Shown here: positions 18,463-25,396 of the stretch, piece by piece
How the letters are laid out: each line of letters opens with the position of its first letter
How positions within the stretch are numbered: the first letter of the stretch is position 1
Assembly (NCBI GenBank): GCA_964650385.1
Contig: CAZYTP010000002.1
Coordinates: forward strand, 1-64,000
Direction of reading: 5' to 3'
Source: JAUSPI01 sp964650385
Lineage (GTDB): Bacteria; Desulfobacterota; Syntrophia; Syntrophales; JADFWA01
DNA length: 64,000 nucleotides
The notes under the pieces: generated by a model
What the model was told of the DNA's origin: nothing
The model's input: the letters and a program-made list of their open reading frames with translations, nothing else
Databases searched by the model: none
Translations under genes and position numbers: made by a program

Positions 18463-19142
18463 GGAAAAAGAGGCATAATACAGAAGAAGAGGGAGGAGCA
18501 AAATGGCTGACAACGTTCAATGACCTGGTGACGCTTCTTCTTACATTTTTTGTTCTGGTTCTTTCTGTGTCGAAAATAGATGCCTCAAAGGTTCAGGAAG
18601 TGGTCAAATCCATGAGAGAAACCGCAGGTATGATAGAAGTAGGAGATTTAGAACCTGTACAAATTTTTATTCCCTTTGTTAGACCAAAATTCGGTTTGAT
18701 TAAAGCAGGGGAAAAAAAGAGAACAAAACTTGCAAATGATATTGACCGAATATCCGGGATAGATGCAAAGGCAATAGAAGAAGGAGTCTTGATTACTCTC
18801 GGAGAAAAAATACTCTTTGAAACGGGGAAAGCACAATTTAAAAGCAACAATATGGCAATTGATTCTCTCGGTTCTATTATTCTTGAGTTGGATTGTCCCG
18901 TAAGGGTAGAGGGGCATACAGATAACATCCCAATTCACAACGAACAATTTGTGTCTAATTGGGAACTGTCGATGGCTCGCGCTGTGGCTGTAGTTAAGTA
19001 TCTGATTTCAGAGTGCGGCATTGCTCCTGAAAAACTTTCTGCTACGGGGTATGCCGATTCGCGATCCAAGGTACCAAATAATGCGGATCATAACCGTGAA
19101 CTGAACAGGAGAGTGGAAATAATTTTGTCGATGCAAGATTGA
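18459..19142 (+). CDS. motB: Flagellar stator protein MotB/PomB family
   Basis: 227 residues with a TTG start overlapping the preceding stop (GTTGA). The membrane helix WLTTFNDLVTLLLTFFVLVLSVSKID contains the channel Asp (Asp22) in the PomB-like context. The C-terminal OmpA-type domain (ILFETGKAQFKS, VRVEGHTDNIPIHNEQFVSNWELSMARA, GYADSRSKVPN) anchors the stator to peptidoglycan. This is the MotB expected to conduct ions with MotA. It is coupled to the preceding Asp-less paralogue. Confidence 0.93.
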   Translation: MRKKRHNTEEEGGAKWLTTFNDLVTLLLTFFVLVLSVSKIDASKVQEVVKSMRETAGMIEVGDLEPVQIFIPFVRPKFGLIKAGEKKRTKLANDIDRISGIDAKAIEEGVLITLGEKILFETGKAQFKSNNMAIDSLGSIILELDCPVRVEGHTDNIPIHNEQFVSNWELSMARAVAVVKYLISECGIAPEKLSATGYADSRSKVPNNADHNRELNRRVEIILSMQD

Positions 19143-19153
19143 GGAGGAAAGAT

Positions 19154-19660
19154 ATGGCCAGGGAAGATAAGGAGAACAAAGAAGAAAATGTCGAAGAAGT
19201 TAAAGAGGAAAAAGGGGGAAGCAAGAAGAAATTTCTTAAATGGATCATTATAGGAACGGTCATACTAGTTGTTGTGGTCGCAGGTTTTGCAGGATGGAAG
19301 TACTTTCAGAAATCCTCGGCGAGTAAAGAAAAGACGAAGCAAGAGTCAATGGTACAGATCGGTGGTATCTGGGATCTGGGGTCTTTGATTGTAAATCTGA
19401 TGGATGGCAGCGGAGAAAGGTATTTGAAGGTTACCGTTAAGGTGGAAACGACCACCAAAGAATGTTCATCGGAACTGAACACGCTGAAGCCGAAAATTTT
19501 AAACGATATGCTGGATCTTCTATCTTCCAAGAAATATAAGGATGTCGTGGGCTATGATGGAAAGCAGCAGTTAAGGGAGGAAATAATGTTACGTTTAAAC
19601 AATTATTTAAGCATGGGTAGAGTCAAACAGGTATATTTTACGGAATTTGTTATTCAGTAA
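19154..19660 (+). CDS. fliL: Flagellar basal body-associated protein FliL
   Basis: 168 residues from ATG 19154, which has GAGGAGGAAAG before it; an in-frame TTG at 19139 overlaps the motB stop. A very charged N-terminus precedes one membrane helix (WIIIGTVILVVVVAGFAGW). The periplasmic FliL domain follows (DLGSLIVNLMDGSGERYLKVTVKVE to GRVKQVYFTEFVIQ). FliL surrounds and supports the stator. A second, more divergent FliL-like gene is at 30345. Confidence 0.95.
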   Translation: MAREDKENKEENVEEVKEEKGGSKKKFLKWIIIGTVILVVVVAGFAGWKYFQKSSASKEKTKQESMVQIGGIWDLGSLIVNLMDGSGERYLKVTVKVETTTKECSSELNTLKPKILNDMLDLLSSKKYKDVVGYDGKQQLREEIMLRLNNYLSMGRVKQVYFTEFVIQ

Positions 19661-19661
19661 T

Positions 19662-19935
19662 GTGAAGCCCCCCGCCCACAGAGACTGTGTCGCAATTCCT
19701 TTTTTTGTCATTTCGACCGAAGGGAGAAATCTTTATGACTAATAATATTGACGCGTTAAGATTCCTCACATCCGTTCGGAATGACATTTTCTCCTATTGC
19801 GACACAGTCTCACAGGGCGGGGCTGCTTCCCGGTAAGGAATCGCACAGATAGTGAGCTGTTGCGAACAATATATTTTCATATTGCGCCCCCTTACCCCGC
19901 CTGCAAGGCTGGGCTTGCGGGATGCGCTCCCGGTC
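19662..19935 (-). repeat. Palindromic repeat A4, long form, inverted and interrupted
   Basis: Read on the minus strand it matches repeat A3 (22692-22827) end to end: it opens GACCGGGAGCGC and ends GGGGGCTTCAC, sharing the central AGCTCACTAT and GGAATC-type blocks. It is split by the element at 19682-19810. Removing that insertion and one CACAG restores an A3-like sequence. Confidence 0.88.
19682..19810. mobile_element. 129-bp MITE-like insertion with target duplication
   Basis: Terminal inverted repeats AGACTGTGTCGCAA (19682-19695) and TTGCGACACAGTCT (19797-19810) are perfect over 14 bp. CACAG flanks it on both sides (19677-19681 and 19811-19815), whereas the uninterrupted relative A3 has CACAG once. 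The interior is a GTCATTTCGACCG...CGGAATGAC palindrome (19707-19785). It has no gene, so it would need a transposase in trans. Confidence 0.85.
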
Positions 19936-19979
19936 AAGCGAAACGGTACATAATTTCTGAAAACAGGGAGGTAATAAAG

Positions 19980-20990
19980 TTGTCGCAGATATTGTCGCAG
20001 GATGAGGTGGATGCCCTCTTAAAGGGGTTGTCCGACGGTGATGTAGAGACGGGGCAGGAAGATAGTGTTACTGCGCAGCTTCATGAAGTTGAGGTGTACG
20101 ATTTTGCCAGTCCGAAGACAATCGTAAGGGGTAGAATGCCGGCTCTTGATGCCATCAATGAAAACTTTGCCCGAATGTTCAGAAAAACCCTGTCATCCAC
20201 ATTGCGGAGAATCGTCGGTATCAGCACAGTATCCTCCAATTTCGTGAAGTTCAGTGAATTCTTAAAGACTCTCCCTGTTCCCTCAAGTCAGCATATTTTC
20301 AAAATGCCTCCCCTCAAGGGAGACATGCTCTTTGTTGTTGATTCAAAATTGATATTCTTATTAGTTGACTGTATTTTCGGAGGCAGCGGGCGAGAGGTGT
20401 TTAAAGTCGAAGGGAGAGATTTTACATCCATCGAAACCAACCTTATTAAAAAGATTATATTGAGCGCTCTTTCGGATCTTGAAGGTGCCTGGAAAACGAT
20501 TGTGGATGCAAACGCCGTGTATCAAAGATCCGAGATAAATCCTCAATTTTCTCAGATCGTGGGCCAGTCTGAAGTTGTTGCCGTTGTGAAATATGAGGTC
20601 GTATTGGATTACTCTTCGGGAATGATCACGGTGTGTATACCGTACGCCTCGCTGGAACAGGTACGGGACAAGTTGAAAGGCAGATATCATGCTGATGAGC
20701 TTGAAGAAGAGGACAAGGAGTGGACGAACAAGTTCAGGAGAGGGCTACAGCAGTCTTCAGTGGAGATGATTGTTGAGTTGGGAAAAACGGAATTGACGGG
20801 ACTTGAAGTTATAACCATGAAAAGAGGGGATGTAATTCCGCTCGATCAGTATATCGATGGCAGTTTAGACGTCTATATTGAAAATGAATTGAAATTTACA
20901 GGACATCCCGGTTTTTACAGGGGAAATCGGGCAATAAGAATATCAGAAATTTTAATGAATAAAAATGAAGAGGTTAAACACAATGAGTGA
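19980..20990 (+). CDS. fliM: Flagellar motor switch protein FliM
   Basis: 336 residues from TTG 19980, seven bases after GGGAGG. The N-terminal LSQDEVDALLKGLSDGD is the CheY-P-binding and FliM opening motif, and it sets the start; the frame further upstream is repeat DNA. Further signatures: FARMFRKTLSSTLRR, FGGSGREVFKVEGRDFTSIE, GMITVCIPYASLEQVRDKL. FliM forms the C ring and sets rotation direction. It overlaps fliN by a few bases. Confidence 0.96.
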   Translation: MSQILSQDEVDALLKGLSDGDVETGQEDSVTAQLHEVEVYDFASPKTIVRGRMPALDAINENFARMFRKTLSSTLRRIVGISTVSSNFVKFSEFLKTLPVPSSQHIFKMPPLKGDMLFVVDSKLIFLLVDCIFGGSGREVFKVEGRDFTSIETNLIKKIILSALSDLEGAWKTIVDANAVYQRSEINPQFSQIVGQSEVVAVVKYEVVLDYSSGMITVCIPYASLEQVRDKLKGRYHADELEEEDKEWTNKFRRGLQQSSVEMIVELGKTELTGLEVITMKRGDVIPLDQYIDGSLDVYIENELKFTGHPGFYRGNRAIRISEILMNKNEEVKHNE

Positions 20991-21489
20991 GAATGAACAA
21001 AATGATGAGGGTGTAAAGAACGGCGAGGACATCAGCGCCAATGGCAAGAAAGATGAAGTGGAGGCTTCAAGTCAGAATGAATCGCCCAAAGAGGATGTAA
21101 AAAGTGACGAAGATATCAGCTGGGATGATGTGAAAGATGAACTGGAGACCCCTGCAATGTCATCGCAAAAGCAGGAGGTCAGCAGTGTTAATTTCCAGGA
21201 ATTGGAAATGGGCGGTTCGGTGAGTCCCGAGCTTGATCTTGGCTTTATTCTGGATTTGCCTCTTACATTGACGGCTGAACTCGGGAGAACCCAGTTGTTA
21301 ATCGGAGAGCTTCTACAGCTTGGGCATGGGTCCGTTGTCGAATTGGCAAAACTGACCGGGGAACCCATGGATATCTTCGTGAACAGCAGGCTTATTGCAA
21401 GGGGTGAAGTCGTCATGGTTAATGATAAATATGGAGTTCGGTTGACTGATGTAGTTTCACCCGCAGAACGAGTAACCAAGTTACGATAA
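20983..21489 (+). CDS. fliN: Flagellar motor switch protein FliN
   Basis: 168 residues from ATG 20983; an ATG at 20965 is in frame but lacks a ribosome site. A long acidic, Ser/Glu-rich N-terminal extension of about 75 residues precedes the SpoA/FliN domain (LDLPLTLTAELGRTQLLIGELLQLGHGSVVEL, FVNSRLIARGEVVMVNDKYGVRLTDVVS). It forms the base of the C ring with FliM and takes part in export docking. Confidence 0.95.
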   Translation: MSENEQNDEGVKNGEDISANGKKDEVEASSQNESPKEDVKSDEDISWDDVKDELETPAMSSQKQEVSSVNFQELEMGGSVSPELDLGFILDLPLTLTAELGRTQLLIGELLQLGHGSVVELAKLTGEPMDIFVNSRLIARGEVVMVNDKYGVRLTDVVSPAERVTKLR

Positions 21490-21501
21490 GGGTAACAAAA
21501 C

Positions 21502-21918
21502 GTGGAAACGATGAATTCAATGGAATTATTTCCTTTCATGGTAAAAATTTTTTCATCTCTTGCTATTGTTATCGGCGTGATGATTGTGTGTATTTATCTT
21601 ATGAGAAAGATCATGAAAAAGGCGGAGGGCACAAGTGACGGAAGGGAATTGATCAGAATCCTGTCAACAAGATCTGTTGCGCCCAAGAGCAGTATCATGC
21701 TGGTAGAGGTGTTGGATAAAACGCTGGTTATCGGCCTTTCAAGTAATAATATGTTTCTCCTTACGAGCATTGAAGATCAGTTGTCTCTCGAAAGAGTAAA
21801 ACAAATTCAGGGGTGGACGCAAGGGCCGCACCATTTTTCCGGGCATTTAGCCCATTACAAGGCGCGCCTGTTTTCGTTATGTCGTCCGGTCGAGAAAAGT
21901 GGTGAAAAAAATGCATAG
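21502..21918 (+). CDS. fliO: Flagellar biosynthesis protein FliO
   Basis: 138 residues with a GTG start. One membrane helix (MVKIFSSLAIVIGVMIVCIYLM) precedes a small cytoplasmic FliO domain (LIRILSTRSVAPKSSIMLVEVLDKTLVIGLSSNNMFLL). FliO helps FliP assembly in the export gate. It is set between fliN and fliP and overlaps fliP, the normal order. Confidence 0.92.
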   Translation: METMNSMELFPFMVKIFSSLAIVIGVMIVCIYLMRKIMKKAEGTSDGRELIRILSTRSVAPKSSIMLVEVLDKTLVIGLSSNNMFLLTSIEDQLSLERVKQIQGWTQGPHHFSGHLAHYKARLFSLCRPVEKSGEKNA

Positions 21919-22693
21919 GCTTCCGGATTTGAAGCCGCACATGTTCATTATATGCCTGGGCCTTATTGCCGTGGCATGTTTGATAATTTCGTCTTCAGTA
22001 TGGGCTCAATCTTTCCCCCTTCCTTCTGTTAATTTGAGTTTTGCTGATGGTGAAAATACTCAAGGCCAAGTTGCGACCGTACTTCAGTTGCTCTTCATGC
22101 TTACGGTACTCTCTCTTGCTCCGGCCGTATTAATTATGGTGACCTCATTCACAAGGATAGCGGTTGTTCTCTCACTTCTCAGGCACGCTCTCGGCACACA
22201 ACAGGTTCCGGCAAATCAAATAATCATCGGACTTTCTTTGTTCCTGACGTTTTTTATCATGACGCCGGTATGGGATCAGATAAATAGCCAGGCGTTGCAA
22301 CCATATATGAATGAGAAAATAACTCATCAAGAGGCTCTGGATACGACTGCCCTGGCAATGAAGGGATTTATGATAAAACAGACGAGGGAAAAAGATCTGG
22401 CGCTTTTTCTTAAAATTTCCCGGGGAAAGAAGCCAAGTAATCCCGATGATATTCATCTTCCCGTTTTGATACCGGCATTTGTCATAAGCGAGTTGAAAAC
22501 GGCTTTTCAAATCGGTTTTATGATCTACATACCCTTTTTGATACTCGATATGGTTGTCGCGAGTGTTCTTCTGTCAATGGGAATGTTAATGCTTCCACCG
22601 ATTATGGTGAGCTTGCCCTTCAAGCTTCTACTGTTTGTACTGGTAGACGGATGGTATTTGATAGTTGGTTCGCTGGTTCAGAGTTTTTCATGA
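21911..22693 (+). CDS. fliP: Flagellar export gate protein FliP
   Basis: About 260 residues; ATG 21911 or GTG 21899. A cleavable-type N-terminal signal (IICLGLIAVACLIISSSVWA) is followed by FliP signatures: LMLTVLSLAPAVLIMVTSFTRIAVVLSLLRHALGTQQ, PANQIIIGLSLFLTFFIM, and the C-terminal SMGMLMLPPIMVSLPFKLLLFVLVDGW. It forms the export gate pore with FliQ and FliR. Repeat A3 begins at its stop codon. Confidence 0.97.
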   Translation: MHRLPDLKPHMFIICLGLIAVACLIISSSVWAQSFPLPSVNLSFADGENTQGQVATVLQLLFMLTVLSLAPAVLIMVTSFTRIAVVLSLLRHALGTQQVPANQIIIGLSLFLTFFIMTPVWDQINSQALQPYMNEKITHQEALDTTALAMKGFMIKQTREKDLALFLKISRGKKPSNPDDIHLPVLIPAFVISELKTAFQIGFMIYIPFLILDMVVASVLLSMGMLMLPPIMVSLPFKLLLFVLVDGWYLIVGSLVQSFS

Positions 22694-22827
22694 CCGGGAG
22701 CGCACCCGTAAGACCCGCCTTATAGGCGGGTTAAGGGGCGCAATATAAAATAACCATATTGTTCGCGACAGCTCACTATCTACGATTCCTTACCGGGAAG
22801 CCCCGCCCTGTGGGCTGGGGGCTTCAC
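22692..22827 (+). repeat. Palindromic repeat A3, long form (fliP/fliQ junction)
   Basis: It opens GACCGGGAGCGCACCCG just at the fliP stop and ends GGGGGCTTCAC. It contains an ACCCGCC/GGCGGGT hairpin at the left and a CCCCGCC.../GGGG hairpin at the right. It is the uninterrupted, opposite-orientation relative of A4. Confidence 0.88.
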
Positions 22828-22853
22828 AAAATACGATTATGAAAAGGTGGCAT

Positions 22854-23123
22854 ATGTCTGTTGATCTGGTTGTGGGAATAGCAAATGAAGCTATAGAAGT
22901 GACGCTCCTGCTTGCCGCTCCTATGCTTGGCATAGGACTTATTGTTGGTCTTGTTGTAAGTATCTTCCAGGCGGTGACTCAGGTTCAGGAAATGACGCTT
23001 ACGTTTGTTCCCAAGATAATTGCGGTCATGCTAGCCCTTATAGTCGCGCTTCCATGGATGATCAGTCTCATGGTTACATACACACAAAACCTCTTTATCT
23101 CTATCCCGACGTATATAAGATAG
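22854..23123 (+). CDS. fliQ: Flagellar export gate protein FliQ
   Basis: 89 residues from ATG 22854, the standard FliQ length, with AAGGTGG before it; an ATG at 22839 is also in frame. Two membrane helices and the FliQ signature LLLAAPMLGIGLIVGLVVSIFQAVTQVQEMTLTFVPKI are complete. It is part of the FliPQR gate. Confidence 0.96.
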   Translation: MSVDLVVGIANEAIEVTLLLAAPMLGIGLIVGLVVSIFQAVTQVQEMTLTFVPKIIAVMLALIVALPWMISLMVTYTQNLFISIPTYIR

Positions 23124-23147
23124 GGGAAGGATAATCGCTGATATCCA

Positions 23148-23918
23148 ATGGAAATACCGCAAATAACAGCAGGACAGATAGAAACATTCATACTGATCTT
23201 TCTCAGGGTAAGCGCGATTATAATCACAATTCCGATCCTGGGTAATCGGTCGGTCCCTATGAGATTAAAGGGCGGGTTATCGGTGGTTGTGGCGCTTCTA
23301 CTTGTGCCTTTTGTTCAATATAATGCCGTTCCAATCAAACTTCCACTGCTTGTCATTAAAATGTGTGGTGAGGTTCTCATCGGGATTGTTATTGGTTTTG
23401 CAGGCCAGATCCTCTTTGCGGGTGTTCAACTGGCGGGTCAGTTAGTCGGTTTTCAAATGGGGTTTGCCATAGTTAATGTGGTTGATCCGGTTTCAAGCTC
23501 GCAGGTATCAATTATAGCACAATTCCAATATCTTCTTGCTCTTCTGATTTTTCTTGCAGTGAATGCCCACCATATTTTTCTGTATGCTATTGCAGAGAGC
23601 TATCAGTTGATTCCTCCTCTAAGTTTCCATTATTCGGGACCATTGATGGAGTCGATCCTTGAACTGTCAAAAGACATTTTTGTCGTCGCAATAAAAACGG
23701 GGGCTCCCGTCATTGCCATGCTTCTTTTTACGAGCGTTGGCCTGGGGCTCATTGCCAGAACCGTTCCCCAGATGAATGTTTTTATCGTCGGTTTTCCGCT
23801 AAAGATTGCAATGGGACTTATTGGTATCGGTTTGACGCTACCGTATTTTGTCAAGATTTTGGAATCTGTCTTTACGAAATTTGACGGGCAGTTGAGTATG
23901 TTAATGAGCCTGATGTAG
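23148..23918 (+). CDS. fliR: Flagellar export gate protein FliR
   Basis: 256 residues with about six hydrophobic segments. Signatures: FILIFLRVSAIIITIPILGNRSVPMRLKGGLS, GFAGQILFAGVQLAGQLVGFQMGFAIVNVVDPVSSSQVSI, and GLIARTVPQMNVFIVGFPLKI. It completes the FliP5-FliQ4-FliR1 gate and contacts FlhB. It is followed by repeats B2 and A2 before flhB. Confidence 0.96.
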   Translation: MEIPQITAGQIETFILIFLRVSAIIITIPILGNRSVPMRLKGGLSVVVALLLVPFVQYNAVPIKLPLLVIKMCGEVLIGIVIGFAGQILFAGVQLAGQLVGFQMGFAIVNVVDPVSSSQVSIIAQFQYLLALLIFLAVNAHHIFLYAIAESYQLIPPLSFHYSGPLMESILELSKDIFVVAIKTGAPVIAMLLFTSVGLGLIARTVPQMNVFIVGFPLKIAMGLIGIGLTLPYFVKILESVFTKFDGQLSMLMSLM

Positions 23919-23960
23919 GATAAACTCATAATGGAAGGCTCGCAAAAAGTCGAAAAACAC

Positions 23961-24045
23961 GTCATTGCGAGCGAAGCGAAGTAACCTTTCGGGTTTAACT
24001 CATTATAATTATAAGATTGCTTCGGGCTATCGCCCTCGCAATGAC
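23961..24045. repeat. Palindromic repeat B2 (CATTGCGAG family)
   Basis: GTCATTGCGAG at 23961 and CTCGCAATGAC at 24035-24045 are perfect 11-bp terminal inverted repeats around a gattgcttcgg-type core. Its right end overlaps the start of repeat A2, so two repeat families are stacked in the fliR-flhB gap. Confidence 0.9.
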
Positions 24046-24090
24046 CGGAAGCGCACCCGCAAGCCCCGCCTTGTAGGCGGGGAGCTTCAC
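24043..24090 (+). repeat. Palindromic repeat A2, short form
   Basis: Nearly identical to A1 (7997-8044), including the CCCCGCC-TTGTA-GGCGGGG hairpin and the GCTTCAC end. It starts within the last three bases of repeat B2. Confidence 0.9.
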
Positions 24091-24176
24091 ACTGAGAAAT
24101 TACTTTTTGCGAGATCATCAAAGGTAAAAGGTTATTTTTTTGACACCACCGTCACGGGATCGTTCAGAACTTTATT

Positions 24177-25247
24177 ATGGCTGAAGAAGAGAAAAAAGAC
24201 CAGGAAAAAACCGAACAACCTACACCTAAGCGAAGGCAAGAAGCGCGGGAAAAAGGCCAGGTTGCAAAGAGTCAGGAGGTAACATCCGTTACAATATTAC
24301 TGGCGTGCCTTATACTCTTTTATTTCAATGCTGAAATTATGGTCGGAAAAATGATGGAAATGACACGGTGGATACTCGGCGAATCAGGGAGTTTTATTAT
24401 CGATAGCAACACGATACAACCTCTCGTGCAGACGCTGGTTTATAAAATATTTGGCATATTGGCGCCGCTGCTGTTAATGGTCATTTGCGTTGCCATTTCT
24501 GTGAATGTAATGCAGGTCGGGTTCATCCTGTCTTCTGAGTCAATACAGCCAAAGCTGTCAAAAATTAATCCCATCAGCGGGTTTCAGAGACTCTTCTCGA
24601 TGAAATCCCTCGTAGAATTAATAAAGAATATAGTAAAAATTTCTGTTGTTGGATTCATTGGATATATTACGATCAAGGGAGAGATGACGAATCTTGTTTC
24701 ACTTGGCAGTTTGAATGCGTGGGGCGTGTTGGAATATATTGGAAAAGTTGCCTCCAAGGTTATTTTAAGGACATGCTGGGTTCTCATTGTACTGGCCTTA
24801 TTGGATTATATTTTTCAAAAGTGGGATTTTGAAAAGAATCTTAAAATGTCAAAGCAGGATGTAAAGGATGAATTTAAGCAGTCAGAGGGAGATCCGCTGA
24901 TAAAATCGAGGATCAGGCGCCTTCAGATAGAATCTGCGAGAAAACGTATGATGGCCAGTGTCCCCGAAGCAGATGTTGTAATAACGAATCCCACACACTT
25001 TGCTGTAGCCCTTAAATATGATCAGACGACAATGGTAGCACCGAAGGTGTGTGCAAAGGGGAGAGGTCATATAGCAGAAAAAATAAAAGATATTGCCGGG
25101 AAAAATAATGTTCCAATCATTGAGAACAAACCACTGGCACAAGTATTGTATAAGATTGTTGATGTAGATGAAATGATACCGGCGAATTTATACAAAGCAG
25201 TTGCCGAAGTATTGGCATATGTCTACAACATAAAATCCGGTCAATAG
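24177..25247 (+). CDS. flhB: Flagellar export switch protein FlhB
   Basis: 356 residues. Opens MAEEEKKDQEKTEQPTPKRRQEAREKGQ, the FlhB cytoplasmic leader, then four membrane helices. The C-terminal cytoplasmic domain has the autocleavage site NPTH in VVITNPTHFAVALKYD and the GRGHIAEKIKDIAGKNNVP stretch. Cleavage after Asn and contact with FliK switch export from rod/hook to filament proteins. A separate FlhB C-domain homologue lies at 34084. Confidence 0.97.
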   Translation: MAEEEKKDQEKTEQPTPKRRQEAREKGQVAKSQEVTSVTILLACLILFYFNAEIMVGKMMEMTRWILGESGSFIIDSNTIQPLVQTLVYKIFGILAPLLLMVICVAISVNVMQVGFILSSESIQPKLSKINPISGFQRLFSMKSLVELIKNIVKISVVGFIGYITIKGEMTNLVSLGSLNAWGVLEYIGKVASKVILRTCWVLIVLALLDYIFQKWDFEKNLKMSKQDVKDEFKQSEGDPLIKSRIRRLQIESARKRMMASVPEADVVITNPTHFAVALKYDQTTMVAPKVCAKGRGHIAEKIKDIAGKNNVPIIENKPLAQVLYKIVDVDEMIPANLYKAVAEVLAYVYNIKSGQ

Positions 25248-25275
25248 TTGATACCTTTGCAAAATGGTATTTCAG

Positions 25276-25351
25276 GTCATTGCGAGACACAAAGTGTTAC
25301 TGAAAACTTTTTAATTATCAATATCTTGTAAGATTGCCTTGCTCGAAATGG
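25276..25351. repeat. Palindromic repeat B3, degenerate (flhB/flhA junction)
   Basis: GTCATTGCGAG at 25276 and AGATTGCCTTGCTCGAAATGGC at the other side resemble repeat B ends, but the pairing is imperfect. It occupies half of the 149-bp flhB-flhA gap. Confidence 0.65.
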
Positions 25352-25396
25352 CAAAAGAAATTTAACAATCAGCAAGCTTTTATGGAGTGATACATA

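Larger units (their letters stand above)
19661..19979 (+). other. Gene-free interval fliL-fliM made of nested repeats
   Basis: The 319-bp interval is almost wholly repeat A4 (19662-19935) with the 129-bp element inside it (19682-19810). The reading frame before the fliM start is only open repeat sequence. I see no promoter, but the GGGAGG ribosome site of fliM is at 19967-19972. Confidence 0.8.

Noticed and set aside
19797..19979. Longer fliM start
   Set aside because: The extra codons are repeat DNA; the FliM opening motif and the ribosome site fix the start at 19980.
7997..24090. CRISPR array
   Set aside because: Repeats A and B are dispersed and palindromic, with no regular spacers.
23965..24282. 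Frame across the fliR-flhB gap
   Set aside because: It is made of repeats B2 and A2 and overlaps flhB in another frame.
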